This document shows positions 10,795-25,202 of a DNA stretch of 64,000 bases, one piece after another. A program made the position numbers and the translations under genes. The notes beneath the pieces are model-generated. The model was not told the DNA's origin and searched no databases. It worked only from the letters and a program-made list of their open reading frames with translations. Source of the DNA: Hygrocybe punicea. Lineage: Eukaryota > Basidiomycota > Agaricomycetes > Agaricales > Hygrophoraceae. The first letter of the stretch is position 1; each line of letters opens with the position of its first letter. The stretch is taken from the NCBI GenBank assembly GCA_963556145.1, contig OY744465.1:4154001-4218000 (forward strand). The letters are read 5' to 3'.

Positions 10795-12286
10795 TATTGG
10801 CTTGAAGCTTGAAGGTCAGCGTTGTAGTAATATTTATAAATGTGTTTTCTAGTCAAGTCTTTTTATTCTTAGCTCGGTCTCGAGGGTTCCGCACATTTTG
10901 TCCTACATAGGAAGCCAGTACGCGAACGATTATCCTGTGAAATGAGCTTCATCCTTTGAGGACATCCATCTAAATGAAGTCCTATGCTTCAACGACGTCA
11001 GTCCTGGGTTGGACAACAGTCACGGATGATTCAAGTTCGACATCTGTATTGTATTTTTCCTGGAAAGGAAAGAAAGGTATGTCCGTCAAAGCTCGAATTA
11101 TTCCATGATCTTCTTTTCCGACCGGGCATCATGTGTGATCAGTTTTTTTGCCTAGGAAGTCACTATGAAACCGGCCGTGGGACAAATTGCCGTAAACTGT
11201 CTCGTATCTCCACATTTCCGTCCATTCTCAGGAAGGGGACCTGTGTTCCTGCTTGCGACCTTTCTGGAATCTGGATCACGATAAGAACCCGTGCTTGTTG
11301 ACTCATCAGCAGCATAAAGCCGAACGTCATTACATCCAATGAATCGTTGGTGTAAACGCTATGCCGAGGTGGTCAAATGAACAGATTCGTGGAAACATGC
11401 TGTCAACCCTTGTGGCTTTAAACTGGCCAAGCTTGGAGAAAGAAGTCGTTACTGGGTTTCAACCAAATTGTTCAGGGCGATTGAATCGGAATGGACAATC
11501 AGGTGTCGTGGCTGCATTTGCCCACGTATTTGCCCACGTAAACCCACAGATCGTTGCCTGGCGTAATGGAATACACACCTTGGTATCAATCCCAATCTCA
11601 AGATCCAGCCTCCCTGGCGTGGGACACATGCTGCGCGGAATCGTGGTTCAAACCGTCCCTATCCTGATACATCCATATTAACGAAACTCGCCACAACAAC
11701 AATGCGTATCGAAGTCATGACTTTGAAGCGGTTCAAACTTATGGAATTTGATATGGACCGTTGGAATCCGTTAACAGCACGACCGCACCATGGAGCACAA
11801 TCCTCTTATCTCTTAGTGACACATGGCAAAACACACATTCGGCCAGGTTTTCGTGATATCGGCAGGATTTGGCAGCCCCGTTCTCCAAGATAAGTTGTTG
11901 GACGAAGTTCTTGCGCTGAGCGATACAAATATCTCATGGTCGCAAACGCCCTCGCTGCCCGATTTGAACTTATAGGTTCGGTCGTGTAGCAAGCAGCAGG
12001 ATTGCCTCGTTTATTGTATCCACTACCTAAACGACTATTTACCACGTACGAGCCGCTCGAGGCTGGAGGCTAGTCAATCTAATGCATATCATACTATGTT
12101 CTTCATTGTCACCCAAAATTGGTCCTTGGTTACTTAGAGCCTTACCATTGTCGTCGATTATGCCTGAACGGTCCGAAGTACAAGATTGAATATTGAACGT
12201 TCAGAGATCATGCCGCAAAAAGAATTATGAAGTGTTTATTGTACACATTGTACACAACTTTATCAACCTGATTACAACCTATCAAT
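10795..12286. other. Gene-poor interval
   Basis: About 1.5 kb lie between two convergent gene ends. Open frames of up to about 106 codons occur on both strands, but none shows a recognisable domain, splice pattern or compositional bias. I see no repeat, tRNA or element ends here. Confidence 0.5.
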
Positions 12287-15200
12287 CTATAAAGTTTTGC
12301 GGTCTCTTCCCGCTCTGGAAAGATATGTGTAGATGGTAAGAATGGCAGCATGAATGCCGTCCTCCTGCAAGCATAGGTCGAGGTCGTTAGTGTGTCCAAC
12401 GAAATGTAATATCTCGCAACGTACTCCGCGAATCCACTCGCCAACCTTTGCAGCTTTCTCTTTCATGATGCTTTTCGGTAATATGTATCAGTATCCAGAA
12501 CTTTCATATTGTCTGCTACACTCACCGACTAGTAGTTGCGCGAGTCAGAGCATTTGCTAGATCATTGACGTGCAAAGAGGGGACTTTTAAGCCGGCCTTT
12601 TTTGACATGGGGGTAAAACAGGTTCACTTGGCGAAGACGGCGAAAACATACCCCAAGTTTCTGCACTCTTGATGCCCAGAAATATTGATCACTGTGAAAA
12701 TGTTTGGTTTGCTATTTCATCAATTATTAATAAAAATTCACTTACCCAAACCATGGCTTGATCAGGGTTGGAATTCCCGCTTGAATGCAATTGATCAGAC
12801 GTATGCATATTTCAATCAATGGGATGCTAGTCACCTCGAAGACTAGCCCCTGTAGTTCCGGCGCCGCCGTGGTGAAGAGCGGCATCAATTTTTGGGAACA
12901 GCCAACTGGATTGCTCATATAGATAAACACAGCGTAAATGACCACGAGGAATTACTGATACTCACTCATGTGGAACCTTATCAAGCTGATAGCACTCGGG
13001 AGGGATTTCAACCTCTGGCTCGTTATCTTTATTCATCCTCGCAGACCAGCCTTTTGAAATTATGGCTCGGACATCACCTGCAGCCATAGAATACTTGGCT
13101 ATGAGAGAACATTTCGATAAACTAAGGATCACGCACTTTTCAATACCGCCTTAACGATGTTCTTCGTGATACGGTTGGGATGGGGAACTGTTACTGAGCC
13201 GAAGCCAATGTAAACAATAGGTTTCCCGTCCTTTCGTGCCTGGTTCATCCAAATTAGGAGAGACGGTGGTGGTGTCCAGCCAATATCTGGGTTGTCTAAG
13301 AACCAGCTGTAGAGAGTCCAGTCATTACAGAATTGTTGATTGGATCCAAAGATAATGTACTTACTATCCTGATATCACTGTTGCATCTCCCCAATCCAAT
13401 GGTTTCGGCACAACAGCCTGACTGAGTGAGAAATGGAACCCCATCAAAGCGCCGACTGCACTGACCTGCGAAAAGTTGTATATGAATGTGATCTTGGATT
13501 GAGCAAGATGCCCCATATCGGTAGCGTCTAGCTTCAATGTGTTTCGTCTCCATTTGTTGATCTGGCCAGAAGTCGCAGTCCACATTACGTTATCGAAAAG
13601 CACATAGCTATTGATGATTGACGAGTCAACAGAGTAGCGAACAAACGTCGCAAATACTCACGATAGAGAATTGAATGTGGGAGCGTTTACTGGAGGGCTG
13701 AGGAACGCATGTGGGAACTGGGTCGTTCTGCCATAATAGTCGGGACAGATTTATTAACAAGATTAAAAGACTTACTTTGTCCATGGCATCGTAAATGTTC
13801 TAAAGTATGGTATCTCTGTGGTGTAAATAAATGTTCAGCAATGTTCTCGCTGCATCCATATGACTCACTGAGGGCCTCAGAAATGTGGACTCCGGCCATC
13901 GCTGAGGGGCTTTCCAATAACACATCAGCATCTTGACACCCCTTCCAAGAATCTTCGAGTACTGTCAAACGTATCCGTGAGAAGTGACACTCGGAATGAA
14001 ACGCAATACGTACGTTGGTCGAGCCAAGAGCGAAACTGAAGGCATGAGGCGCTTGAACGGAAGATACTTCCAGAGAGTGAGTGCGAATACTCACATTGGT
14101 AAAACTTTCCCTGAAAAACTCGGGTGAGAACATCTAGGATGCCACGGCCATGGTTCTTTTCAGAATATTTCAGGCTCGATTTACAACAAATGGATGTACC
14201 TTGTTATCCACACTCAGTTTCATCAATGCCCCAGGGTCACCACCAGCCTGACGGTGCGAAATACCAAATCCTTCTATCCAATTCTTATACTCCTCGTGTG
14301 TAACGATGGTCACACGGTGGCCCTCCTTCTTGAGCCGGAGGCACAGCGCTATATATGGTTGCACATCCCCACGCGAGCCAATCGTAAGACATACAAAATG
14401 AGAAGAAGGCCCGCTGAATAAAATGCCCCGAGGGAGATTTATGGCCTTTGGGATGTATGATGGAGGAACAGGAGGAAGGCCGATCGATGTGATAGCAGCC
14501 ACCGAACGAGATATGGGTGAAATCATCTCTGTCCAGCTTGAGGATGATAATGTGGAGTCTTCAGAGAGGAAAGAGGTCGAATCTGTAGAGGGCGATGACA
14601 AAACAGAGAGTGGTAAATTGGCGTGGTTAGCTTCCACGGCATCATTAATGCGACGAATGGCTTCGTCCCGGATTTCTCGAGTCTTGAATTCAAACCTCAA
14701 GTCTCCGTGTCCCTCCATTTCGAGCACGACGCCATTAGTAGAACACAGCTTGGGACTAGAATGTTTGGCACGTTTGACAATAGAGATTGCGATGCGATAA
14801 CGGATGTCCGACTGCGTGATGAATTTGCTCCAAAATCCGATAATCTGCGGAGAAACAACAAAGTAACCAGAAGAAGTGATACCACGTCGAATCCGGGATC
14901 TGACGACTGTGAAGATGTCTGTAAATCGCTGATCGCGTGATCACAAAAATGAACCACTTGCTCCATAAGTTCGGTGCAGTTCCCAAAGCCAGGGCATCAC
15001 GAACGACTCTTTCTTCGTTGCGAATAAAATGAGAGTCGACAACCTTTACGTCCTCCTCTGAGTAAGTTAGTGGACCGAAGTCGGCGATCACAGGAGACTC
15101 GTCCAAGCCGTCAAAAGGAATTTGTCCTTGACGTGCTTTTGCTGTAGCTACGTAGTCCCGCAGCTGTGACCATTTGGAGATAGGCATTATGGGACACACA

Positions 15201-16514
15201 TGCAGATGGACGACTGGAGACTCTTTAGCCGACGTCTGCGGCAAACTAAAATGATTTGGCTCGATTTGTGAGAGTGGCACCTCTAAAGACGCAATGGACG
15301 CAAAATTGAGGCAATTGCCGTGGAAACCAACTTCCTTGATTCGATGCAGTGGGATGCTGAGCCTGACACCAGTCGATGCCTCTGCACTATTTCCATCAAG
15401 TGCACGACGCCGACTGTGTTTGTAGAGAAATACGGCGCCTGTTACGAATGGAAGACCAATGAGTGAAGGTTACGATAAATGAGCCCATAGGAACCTTGCA
15501 ACTCCCTCCTCCAATCATTGGCAGCCTCTTCGGTCGTAAACTCGACAACGCCATCTGTGTCTTTGGGTCCATGATTGAAAAAGATGTGTATAACCTTGGG
15601 GTTCTTTGGATCCACCGGACCGACCCCGGTGACCGACGACACTAAAAAATACTGAGAATAGGTCACGTTAGGACATGGAAGTGGGACACTGACGCAAAAC
15701 GGTTCGGAATGGGTGAATACGATCCTCCTCGCGGCTCGAGTTATACGTGCAAATCATATCATGAGACAACTCGAGCCAAACGCGACGTTTTAGATGCAAA
15801 CCCTTGCGGTGGATAATAGCGGGGCCAGATTTAATCACTTGAAGGGATAGTAGGAGATCGGGACGGGCCGCCAATAAAGAAGCATGGAATGTCAGTCGAT
15901 GGGTCGTCAAATGTACCACACCCTGTTGCAGAGGGAAGTCGTAAGAGATTCAGGGTGAAAGAATGCTGCAAAATAAAATTTACCACTATGACGACGTCCA
16001 GAAAGAGACCGGCGTCCGCCTCAAGTATCATTTCTTCTTTTTCACCTTCTGGGGCCAAAGGGCCAAATTCTTGAACCAGAAGCTCGACAATATTATCAGG
16101 TGCAAGTTGCCAGCTCTTGTCATCGGAGCTCTCGCGCGAAGTCTTGGGACGCACATCCACTGCTGAAATCTCTGACGGGATCTTGTCATCAGATGAAGAG
16201 TCGTCCACATAAGAATCAGGCTCCTCGGTTAATGCGGTATAGGTCCAGGTTTTGGTAGTTACAGAAAGTTTGGCTAGACGAGCAGTGATGGCGTGCTCAG
16301 AGCCGGTGAGATCCCGACCGACAAGGTCCTCAAAATCGTCGACATCGTCGCTCTTTGAGCCAAGGTTTTTCGGACATCTAAAGCACCCTTCTCGGACGAG
16401 TAGTTTTGCATAAAGAGCGGCGTCCGTGAAAATCTGAGAAATAGAGGGAGGATTGGAGTCGACGCTGTCGAGAGTGTCGACACCTAGAGTGCCGCTGCTG
16501 AGTGATTTTTCCAT
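12287..16514 (-). CDS. ATG26: Sterol 3-beta-glucosyltransferase, ATG26 type (GRAM plus UDP-glycosyltransferase)
   Basis: A long multi-exon minus gene runs from ATG 16514 to the stop at 12287-12289. The N-terminal third is acidic and then carries a membrane-binding GRAM segment ([17 protein letters not shown], near 15890) and a second GRAM-like segment near 14750-14950. The catalytic half starts with [19 protein letters not shown] and [19 protein letters not shown], the donor-side motif of family 28-like sterol glucosyltransferases. It continues with [13 protein letters not shown] and ends with [17 protein letters not shown] and IKPWFGDQYFW, the UDP-glucose binding signature. It transfers glucose from UDP-glucose to ergosterol; in some fungi it acts in pexophagy. 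At least eight short introns are needed. No breaks in key residues were seen. Confidence 0.9.
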
Positions 16515-16788
16515 AGCGAAACAAGCGTCACTGGGAATATGTACACACCGTGTTTTGAAGACGCGTATTCATATACGGAGTTTACGGAGGTTGTGACTAA
16601 GGTTGCTGACAGTGACCGGTGCCGGTGTACGCGCAAGTATGGCTAATACCACAGAGTATAATAGTACTAGTGCTGGTAGTGTGTCAGCGATTAGATTTTA
16701 CGCTCACGTTCTTCGCTATTGTTATATACGTCTACTGGTGAATGCAACGAGAATCAGTTACATCTACATTTGTCCAGGTTCGTATCGC

Positions 16789-18107
16789 CTATGACTTGAA
16801 GTCATAAACAGGAGGCATGTCCGTTTCCGAGAGTACAGCGCTCGGAGCGTCTCCACCGGAGATTGACCTCTCACCGGTCAACATGCTTTCCATCACATTT
16901 GCAACGAGGGGTCCAGGTACATTCTGCCTGAGCAAGTGCTGTACCGAATCGACCTGCGACACAGTGAGCCCTTGAATTGGCCTGGCGGTACTGTTAACTT
17001 TCGGCGGCGGAGGAGGAGGGGCGGGAACAGTGGTGTCTGCATGTGCAACCACAGGAACCTGGCTCAGTGCCGAGTCCTGAACGGTTGGTGCGGTCGGAGC
17101 TGGCATGGTCGGCGTATGAGCACGGCTTGTCATTTTTGGGTAGGTGGTAGTCTGCATTGACCAAGGATCAACGAAGAATTCAGCGGTGGCGCGTGACGGA
17201 TGGATGTCTGCCACGATGGACATTCGTGAACGTTTCCGTTTCCAAATGCACTGTATGTACAGCAAAGTAAGAGCGATGACTGCAACGACAGCAACCCCTC
17301 CAAGTGCTCCCCCGATAACAGTAGCAGATTTTTTACTGTGTATAACATTGGTAATAGACAAAATACTGAAAGGAGGAAAACATACTGTGACGCATTTTGG
17401 GAAGGTTTAATGCTGACGGTAGATGATGACCCGGAGCTTGACTTCGTCGTTGTAACCGCAGCAGGATTTGTATCATTGACAACCGCATAGTCGAAGTAGA
17501 AATCGCTGTATTCGAGGGTGTGGCTAAACAACGTAATGTCCAGGGTGTGATTGTCGTATGTCAAGGATTGGACATTAAAAACAGAAACATTGTAGCAACC
17601 ACCGTTGACACCGCATAAAGCATCATGAAGAAATAATTCGGATGAGCCTCCGTCAATGACGAAACTGGCGTTGACAAAACCATATACCAGGTTATAGGTA
17701 GTTATACCAGACCCTGGAAATGCTACTCAGACCATCTCCACCAGAAATCACAATACTGACCAGTGAATGAGACCCTGGCATGGCAGTTGTCGCTTGTGAA
17801 ACAAGGGCCCCCTGCGGTGCTGTGTAAGGAATGGTTACAGATAAAATACGGGAACCTACAGGTGCTGAAATTACAGGTCGACGTCAACAACTGGTCAAGC
17901 CTCAAGGACTGATTAGATCGTCACTGACATGGTATCGCCGTAAAAGCGTGTAATGTCTATCCCGCGAAAATCAGCATTGTAGTGGGACCAGCCAGTGGCA
18001 ACCGAAAAGTATGAAACCGTGTTAGCGGTGTCATCGATGGTGTACGCTTGAGCAATAGCAAAATTAACGTAGAAAAGGCCTATTATCGCAAGTGCCAATG
18101 AGTACAT
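16789..18107 (-). CDS. Secreted-type single-pass membrane protein with Ser/Thr-rich stalk
   Basis: The start at 18107 opens with a signal peptide (MYSLALAIIGLFYVNFAIAQ). A lumenal or extracellular domain of about 220 residues follows, rich in Ser, Thr, Tyr and Asn, and then a TTTKSSSGSSSTVS stalk. One transmembrane segment, VIGGALGGVAVVAVIALTLL, leads into a basic stop-transfer KRKRSR. The cytosolic tail of about 130 residues has proline runs and ends DMPPVYDFKS. This layout is very common in Agaricomycetes and no function is known. Splice sites within the ectodomain near 17700-17930 are not fully resolved. Cell-surface location is inference from topology. Confidence 0.75.
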
Positions 18108-18325
18108 GGTGTGGGTGTGTGCTGGGTACCTGGTGACACCTCAACGTTTCATCAATCGTTCAACGTTCGGCTAGCTTACGTAATAAGAGATAAAATCGAG
18201 AGTACTCGAAGTGGTCGCAAGCGGGAATGCCCTCAAAATGTGACCTGGCACTCTGAATTTCACCCAAACCTACATTGTACGATAATGATGCTTCCTGTTA
18301 GTAACTAACTACGTATGCGGCACAC

Positions 18326-19802
<1,477 letters not shown>

Positions 19803-20187
19803 GGTGATGTTTGGGTCTGCCACTGAGGAAGGACAAGAGAAAGGTTTTTGAGGGAGTGTAACTGAAGACCTTGGACGAAAAGATAGGCTGACTTTTGTAC
19901 CAAGACTTGGGTGGCGGTATACGTATCCGCAGAACAAAGTAACAAGCTTGAAAGCCGTGTCCAGATGAGGACAAAGCTTGGTGTTATCCGAGTTAACTAT
20001 CGATTTCCGCCTGCACGAAGGAGAGGAACTATCGACTGAATCGCAAGATCAAGGAAAAAGTCTCCAATCACGTGCTCCAGATTTGATCGCCAATTTCTTT
20101 CGCAGTCGACTCGTCTGCCAAAGTTGTAGCCAAGTAATTCCTCACCCGTCCACCGTCCACCGTCCACCGCGCCTCTTTCCCCGCAAT

Positions 20188-20647
20188 ATGGATTTTTCCC
20201 AGTTCAATTCCGCGGAACAGGCACACATCTCAAAAGTCATCGAGAAAAAACAGGCCAGTTCACACTTGCCTTGTCACTCTGTCGTGTATTTATGTATGGC
20301 TTAGATGCAAGACTTTTTGAAAATGTACTCAGGCCTCGTGGAACGGTGCTTCAACTCATGTTGCAATGATTTCACCAGTAAAGCGCTGTCATCAAAAGAG
20401 GCGCGCTCACTCCATCCATTTCTTTCATCAAAGCTAACTCGTAGTCTCCGATCTCGTAACTTTCGCAGGAGCAGTGCGTCATGAACTGCACAGAAAAGTT
20501 TATAAAACACTCCGAACGAGTCGGTGCCAGATTTGCTGAACAAAACGCAGGTGCGTATGAATCTGCGCTCTGCGCGCATCGCTTTGCAATCCTCATCGTA
20601 TGTGACACCCGTCAGAAGCTATGAACGCTGCCCAACAAAATCCATGA
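20188..20647 (+). CDS. TIM9: Mitochondrial intermembrane-space chaperone Tim9
   Basis: Four exons (20188-20253, 20305-20400, 20469-20550, 20616-20647) encode 91 residues. The twin CX3C motif is visible (CFNSC and CVMNC), within [19 protein letters not shown] and [17 protein letters not shown]. Small Tim proteins of this type guide hydrophobic carriers across the intermembrane space with Tim10. Introns 1 (20254-20304) and 2 (20401-20468) both start with GC instead of GT; no GT donor in either place preserves the conserved protein. Intron 3 is GT-AG. The gene is too small and split to be seen as a single open frame. It is convergent with the RGS gene and divergent from DAHP synthase. Confidence 0.9.
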
Positions 20648-20872
20648 TCATCGGCTTTGCGCTTTAGACTTACACCACTTGTACTCGGTGGTTTTTATAA
20701 TCATAATTTGTCCCCGCTCAAGGAGCACAAAGATTCAAAAGTGCTATGCAGGAAACAACGGACGAGTGAAAAAGACAACATGTGCGATACTGATGTTTGA
20801 CAAGAGAGAACGAATAATGAACGTGGAGCAGTTACAAAATGATCAAGAAAAAGCAAGAGTACACGAACTGGT

Positions 20873-22970
20873 TCAACGATGGTGTACAGGTACGGCCAAC
20901 AGGCATCCCAGAATGATCCAACAGATCAGCAACGCGATGAAAGCTGACCGGACGACGATCTCCCATTGCGCACGTGCCACAACCGGGTTTAGAACACGCG
21001 TAAGGGGGCTCGCAAAGGCAGGTACAGCCCTCACTTTCTTGAACTGTGCGTTCACCTTCGTAGCAGAAGTCATGGCGCTCCAGCGATGGTGCTGGAATTC
21101 AGGAGATAAATTGTAAGGACTGTTTGCGAGTGATGTGGTTGCTGTCGATGGTGGCGCCTTTTCCGGAAAGCCGTTAGCAGCAGTCATGCCCATCCCGTTG
21201 CTAAGTTGTAATTGGTCTTGAGACGGGAGCAGCGAGATGGGTGTCAGGTGGGTTTGTGGACCAGTTCGATCAGAGTGCATCATGGAAGCCAGGGCAGGTG
21301 GAGGCGGTGGGTGAGAACCGTGCGATAGAGACGGTAGAGAGTCAAAATCGAATGCAGACATAGGCTGACGGTGCTCTGGCAGCGGCGGATTTTCACAACC
21401 GTCGTCGTCGTCATCGTCGCAAAGTGAACCATATGGGTGAATGAAGGAGGCCGTCGTTGTGAACGACGAACCAGGGGTTTCGTAACGGTTGAAACTTCTT
21501 TTGTTGCTTGAAGTGCATTTAGTTTCTGGAAAGGTGGGAGTATTCACGGCGGTAATATCAGGGTCATCATCATGGAAGCAAGCGGAGGAAATTTCGATCT
21601 GGCCACCCTCGTCCGTTGATCCCGAGGAATACGTCGCGCTGGAGCTGGAACCGGTGGCCCCGGATGACACAGAAGTGGTGCGAGTAAGGGGATTGTAGTC
21701 ACGGACGAGTAAGAGCGGCGGTGGGGGAACGATAGACGTGCGGCGTCCTGTCTGATCAAGAGGCAGAATTGGCGGTCTAGTGATGGGAGCGGGGGCTACG
21801 ACGGGAGGCGAGGTTGTAGAACGACGTCGAGCAACGGGGAGCAGCTGCGGTCGGGAAATTGGAGGCCGAGATAGCTCAAATGTGCGCAGTTGCCTCAGAT
21901 CGCCAAATAGATATACCATCATACAAACCTGCACGTTTTTAACTGTCAGAGTGATGAATTCAGAAGTTGAGGAAGAAACATACACCGTGAAGACTGGCTA
22001 TCAGGACTGTTAACCCTAACCACATGCCTGGCAACGCCGTTAGGCGCAACCAACGAGACTCCCCGGTGACTATGTTGTGCGCTATTGGGGCGACGGAGCC
22101 GAGAAGGGCGATCACACAACCACCGATGATACCACAAAGTGCACGGTTTGTACCAACGTTAGTATACGAGGCATGAACGAAGCGTTTGAGGCTGTCGTTG
22201 AGCATTCGCCGGACCTCGCAGACAACCGGAGTGAAAGTAGCAGGATCTGGATGTGCAATGCCAACTTTGGCATTATGGAAGGGGGAAAGGATTCCGGATG
22301 GGATGTTGAGTTCATAATCAGAATTGGGGGTAAAGAATGTCTGTTTGGCTCGAGCGTAGAACATGGCCAGTTGTGGAGAGGTCTGGTGTGGCGACGGGAG
22401 ACGGGAATCACGAGCAATGGAGCGTAGCGAATGGAATTGGAGGGCCCATTGATTGTATCGTAGCGTATACTCTTTGAGCCAAAGAAAGAAATACCTAATT
22501 CACGTTGCTCAAGAATTGCCTAGACTGAGAAGCGATTGGCACTCACAGATTTTCAGGACTATGCTCGACGTATAACAGCCATTCCTCAAAATCTTTGAGG
22601 CCTTTCAAGGGTGAATTGAAGAGCAGATGTTGACATGATGGGAAGACTGGAAGCGACTGAACTTACCGAGAGGCGGTAGATGCTTCCGATTTAAGACGTC
22701 TTCCAGTCGAACCTGGAAGATGGGGGTCACTAAAAGGGACGCGTCAGGATGAGATGTGTTTTGGTTTGAAGAGACAGCCGTCCATACCACTACACGACCG
22801 AACTTTTGCGACAGCAGGCGGAGGGTTGCAAAGTCGGTACTGAAGCCAGGCTGATCAGGAGATGGCAGGAAGGGCTGCAGTATGCTCACAGGGAAGGACA
22901 ACAAGGCCCTTACAGATAACTTGAAGGTCTTGGGCTGGGTCTGGCGTGACGGCCTACGCTGAGAGGACAT
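20873..22970 (-). CDS. RGS-domain membrane protein (Rax1-like)
   Basis: Minus-strand gene from ATG 22970 to the stop at 20873. The N-terminal part reads VRLEDVLNRKHLPPLG, then DFEEWLLYVEHSPENLYFFLWLKEY, the start of a regulator-of-G-protein-signalling domain, with later helices around ARAKQTFF and DYELNIP. Three hydrophobic segments follow (GIIGGCVIALLGSVAPIA, LPGMWLGLTVLIASLHG, VCMMVYLFGD), then a 230-residue low-complexity Ser/Pro/Asp linker and a final hydrophobic helix FIALLICWIILGCLLAV. RGS domain followed by membrane helices is the arrangement of yeast Rax1 and related fungal proteins that act in polarity or G-alpha control. GTPase-activating ability is not certain from the motif alone. 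Confidence 0.8.
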
Positions 22971-24044
22971 CGCAGACCACGAGGGGAAGGCGGAGGAGCA
23001 TTATTTGGCGACCGAGACTCGGACTTGATAATAAGCTTCGACAACCGAACAAGCACGTTGTCGAAAATAATATTTATTTATTATGGCACCTGTCATCGGC
23101 AAAACTAATTTCACTGTGCAAACCTTATCTTTCCCGTAAGTAGCTCCTTTCTGAACAAAACCGTCGTATCGACGTATCCATCATCCATGCCAGTGCTGAG
23201 CGATGCTGAGCGAATTCGAACCACCAATGACCGGTACACCGCTCGCCGCATTGGGCCACAACCGACACTCGTGGTATGTATCTATTTTATATATATCTTT
23301 ACCACCACCGTAGCCTCTTCGTGAAACGTACCTGGGATCATCAACAACCAAGGTCGCAGCGGTTTCTCATACAGCATCCAAAATAACCTAGCGCCTCGGA
23401 GTAAAGATTGCATATTGCATATTCAGTATGCCACGGCTGTACCCACCTCCTAATAATCGGGCCTACTGCCAAATGGGCACGGCGTAATTTGACCTCGGTC
23501 CCCGATCAATCAAGTCTGATACCATTCCGCAACGCATTAATCCTCCCTATCCATCTATGGCGCCCTAGTTGCCACTTCTTGCCTCCACACTGACGGAGTG
23601 CGCATATTGCGTGCAATTTTTTTATCCACCTTATTTATCACCCCTATTTTTCTATATGTATTTATTTGCAATTGAGTAATATTACTAAATAAAAAAGCAC
23701 AATATTCCAATTTCCAAGTGCCTGAAAAGTAGGTGTATGTGGCAAACAGCAGCAAGGCCAAGATTTGGTACATATGTAGTACATGAGAAGAACCAGTGCA
23801 GTGCTAAAAGCTAAAGAGGTGTTAGGATTAAAGAATGGAAAGGAGGAAACAGGAAAAAAGGGTCCAAGGTAAGAAGGGAGAAAGGTATGATAAATGTTGC
23901 AGAGAAAGAAGAGAAAATGTCTGAGGGAAGCAAAGAGATGAAAGGGTGAACCTGAGAGGGTGATGTGGAGTACTGGGGGAAGTCAGTGCTGGGTGAATAA
24001 AAAGGCAGTTTGGAGTGTAGGATGCTTGCAGACATAGATTTGCC
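22971..24044. other. Gene-free AT-rich interval right of the RGS gene
   Basis: I see no supported gene here. The sequence becomes AT-rich past 23600 and marks the transition from the genic segment to repeat-rich DNA. Short open frames on both strands have no recognisable content. Confidence 0.5.
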
Positions 24045-24561
24045 ATAAGTAGAATATGAATGTCCTGCAAATAGAAGACAATAGATGGTGGTGGCGGTTC
24101 AAGAGTGATTCTAAACTCCACTCAACATGTGACTATTATAATACCATCAGCCACACTATTTGTACATATGTATGAAATTATACACTACTACTAGTGACAC
24201 TTACTATTGTAAGGTACAATTGTTTCCAACTGCTAAGGGAACAGGGTTGTTGTGGGTACAAGTTTTTGTATGTACTGCCTTCACCATTAGAGGTTTATCT
24301 GAGTGTAATATATAAGAAAAGGATAACTACTACTCATAACCCTAAGAGCATGTGTAAGACCAAATAGGAAGACCTGAACATCTATTTATCATAAGATTCT
24401 AGAGGTGCCAGTGAAGGCAGTACATATGAAAACTCATACCTACAACAACCCCATCCCCTTAGCAGTTGGAAACAATTGTACCTTACAGTTAGAATAACTC
24501 TTGAACCCACACCACTACCATCTATCATCTTCTATTTGCAGGACATTCATATTCTACTTAT
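24045..24561. repeat. Long imperfect inverted repeat (hairpin, MITE-like)
   Basis: The outer arm beginning ataagtagaatatgaatgtc at 24045 is matched in reverse complement up to 24561. Inner arm segments at 24206-24290 and 24413-24485 also pair (caattgtttccaactgctaa and its complement). An unpaired insert of about 80 bp lies in the left arm. The structure suggests a foldback or MITE relic that would give a double-stranded transcript if read through. Confidence 0.7.
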
Positions 24562-25202
24562 ACATTATTGTATTGATCTACAACCCTGCTGGGACCAAGA
24601 TAGTGGCAGAAGATATCTTATATTGCAGGTATATGAAAGTATACTTGATAGGTTCAAATACAATGACAGGATAAGAGGATTCCTTGCAACAAAGTTTAAG
24701 TGGAATGACCAGAAGGTGTATGATGTATTGATGTTGATAGATATTGGTGGTAGACTGAGACTGACCATGTAGACCATAGCTACCAGATATCAGCCTGTGA
24801 GAAAACTGGTTTTACACCAACAAATCAGAACCAGGATCAGCTTGTCCTGACCAGCCAAGTTGAGGCAAAACTGGTACCTTGATTACTGAGTGATATCAAC
24901 AATGTCAAGCAATGCTGCACATTACCACTATCTTGGTTTAATCCCATGACATGTGATCAGCACATGTCCCATGACAGGTTCTGGGACCTTCTGGAATGTT
25001 ACCTGCAATGCCATGGTTTCAGTTTGGACATGTGATCCAGTTGGACAGATGGTCATGCTGCATCCTCATGGCAGCCTTATTGTTCTTACCCTTTCTTATT
25101 TATACATACTGACCCAGTAGTCCGTCTTTCATGGCAATTTCCTAACCCTTTCATATTTAAACCTGTGGTGTTGGACCATGTCTCCTTTTTCAGGTTTGGC
25201 CC

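Noticed and set aside
10984..11681. Two plus-strand frames of about 105 codons each
   Set aside because: No recognisable residues, no codon bias and no plausible joining intron.
11940..12010. A stretch that briefly resembled a tRNA 3' half
   Set aside because: No acceptor stem or anticodon arm can be formed on either strand.
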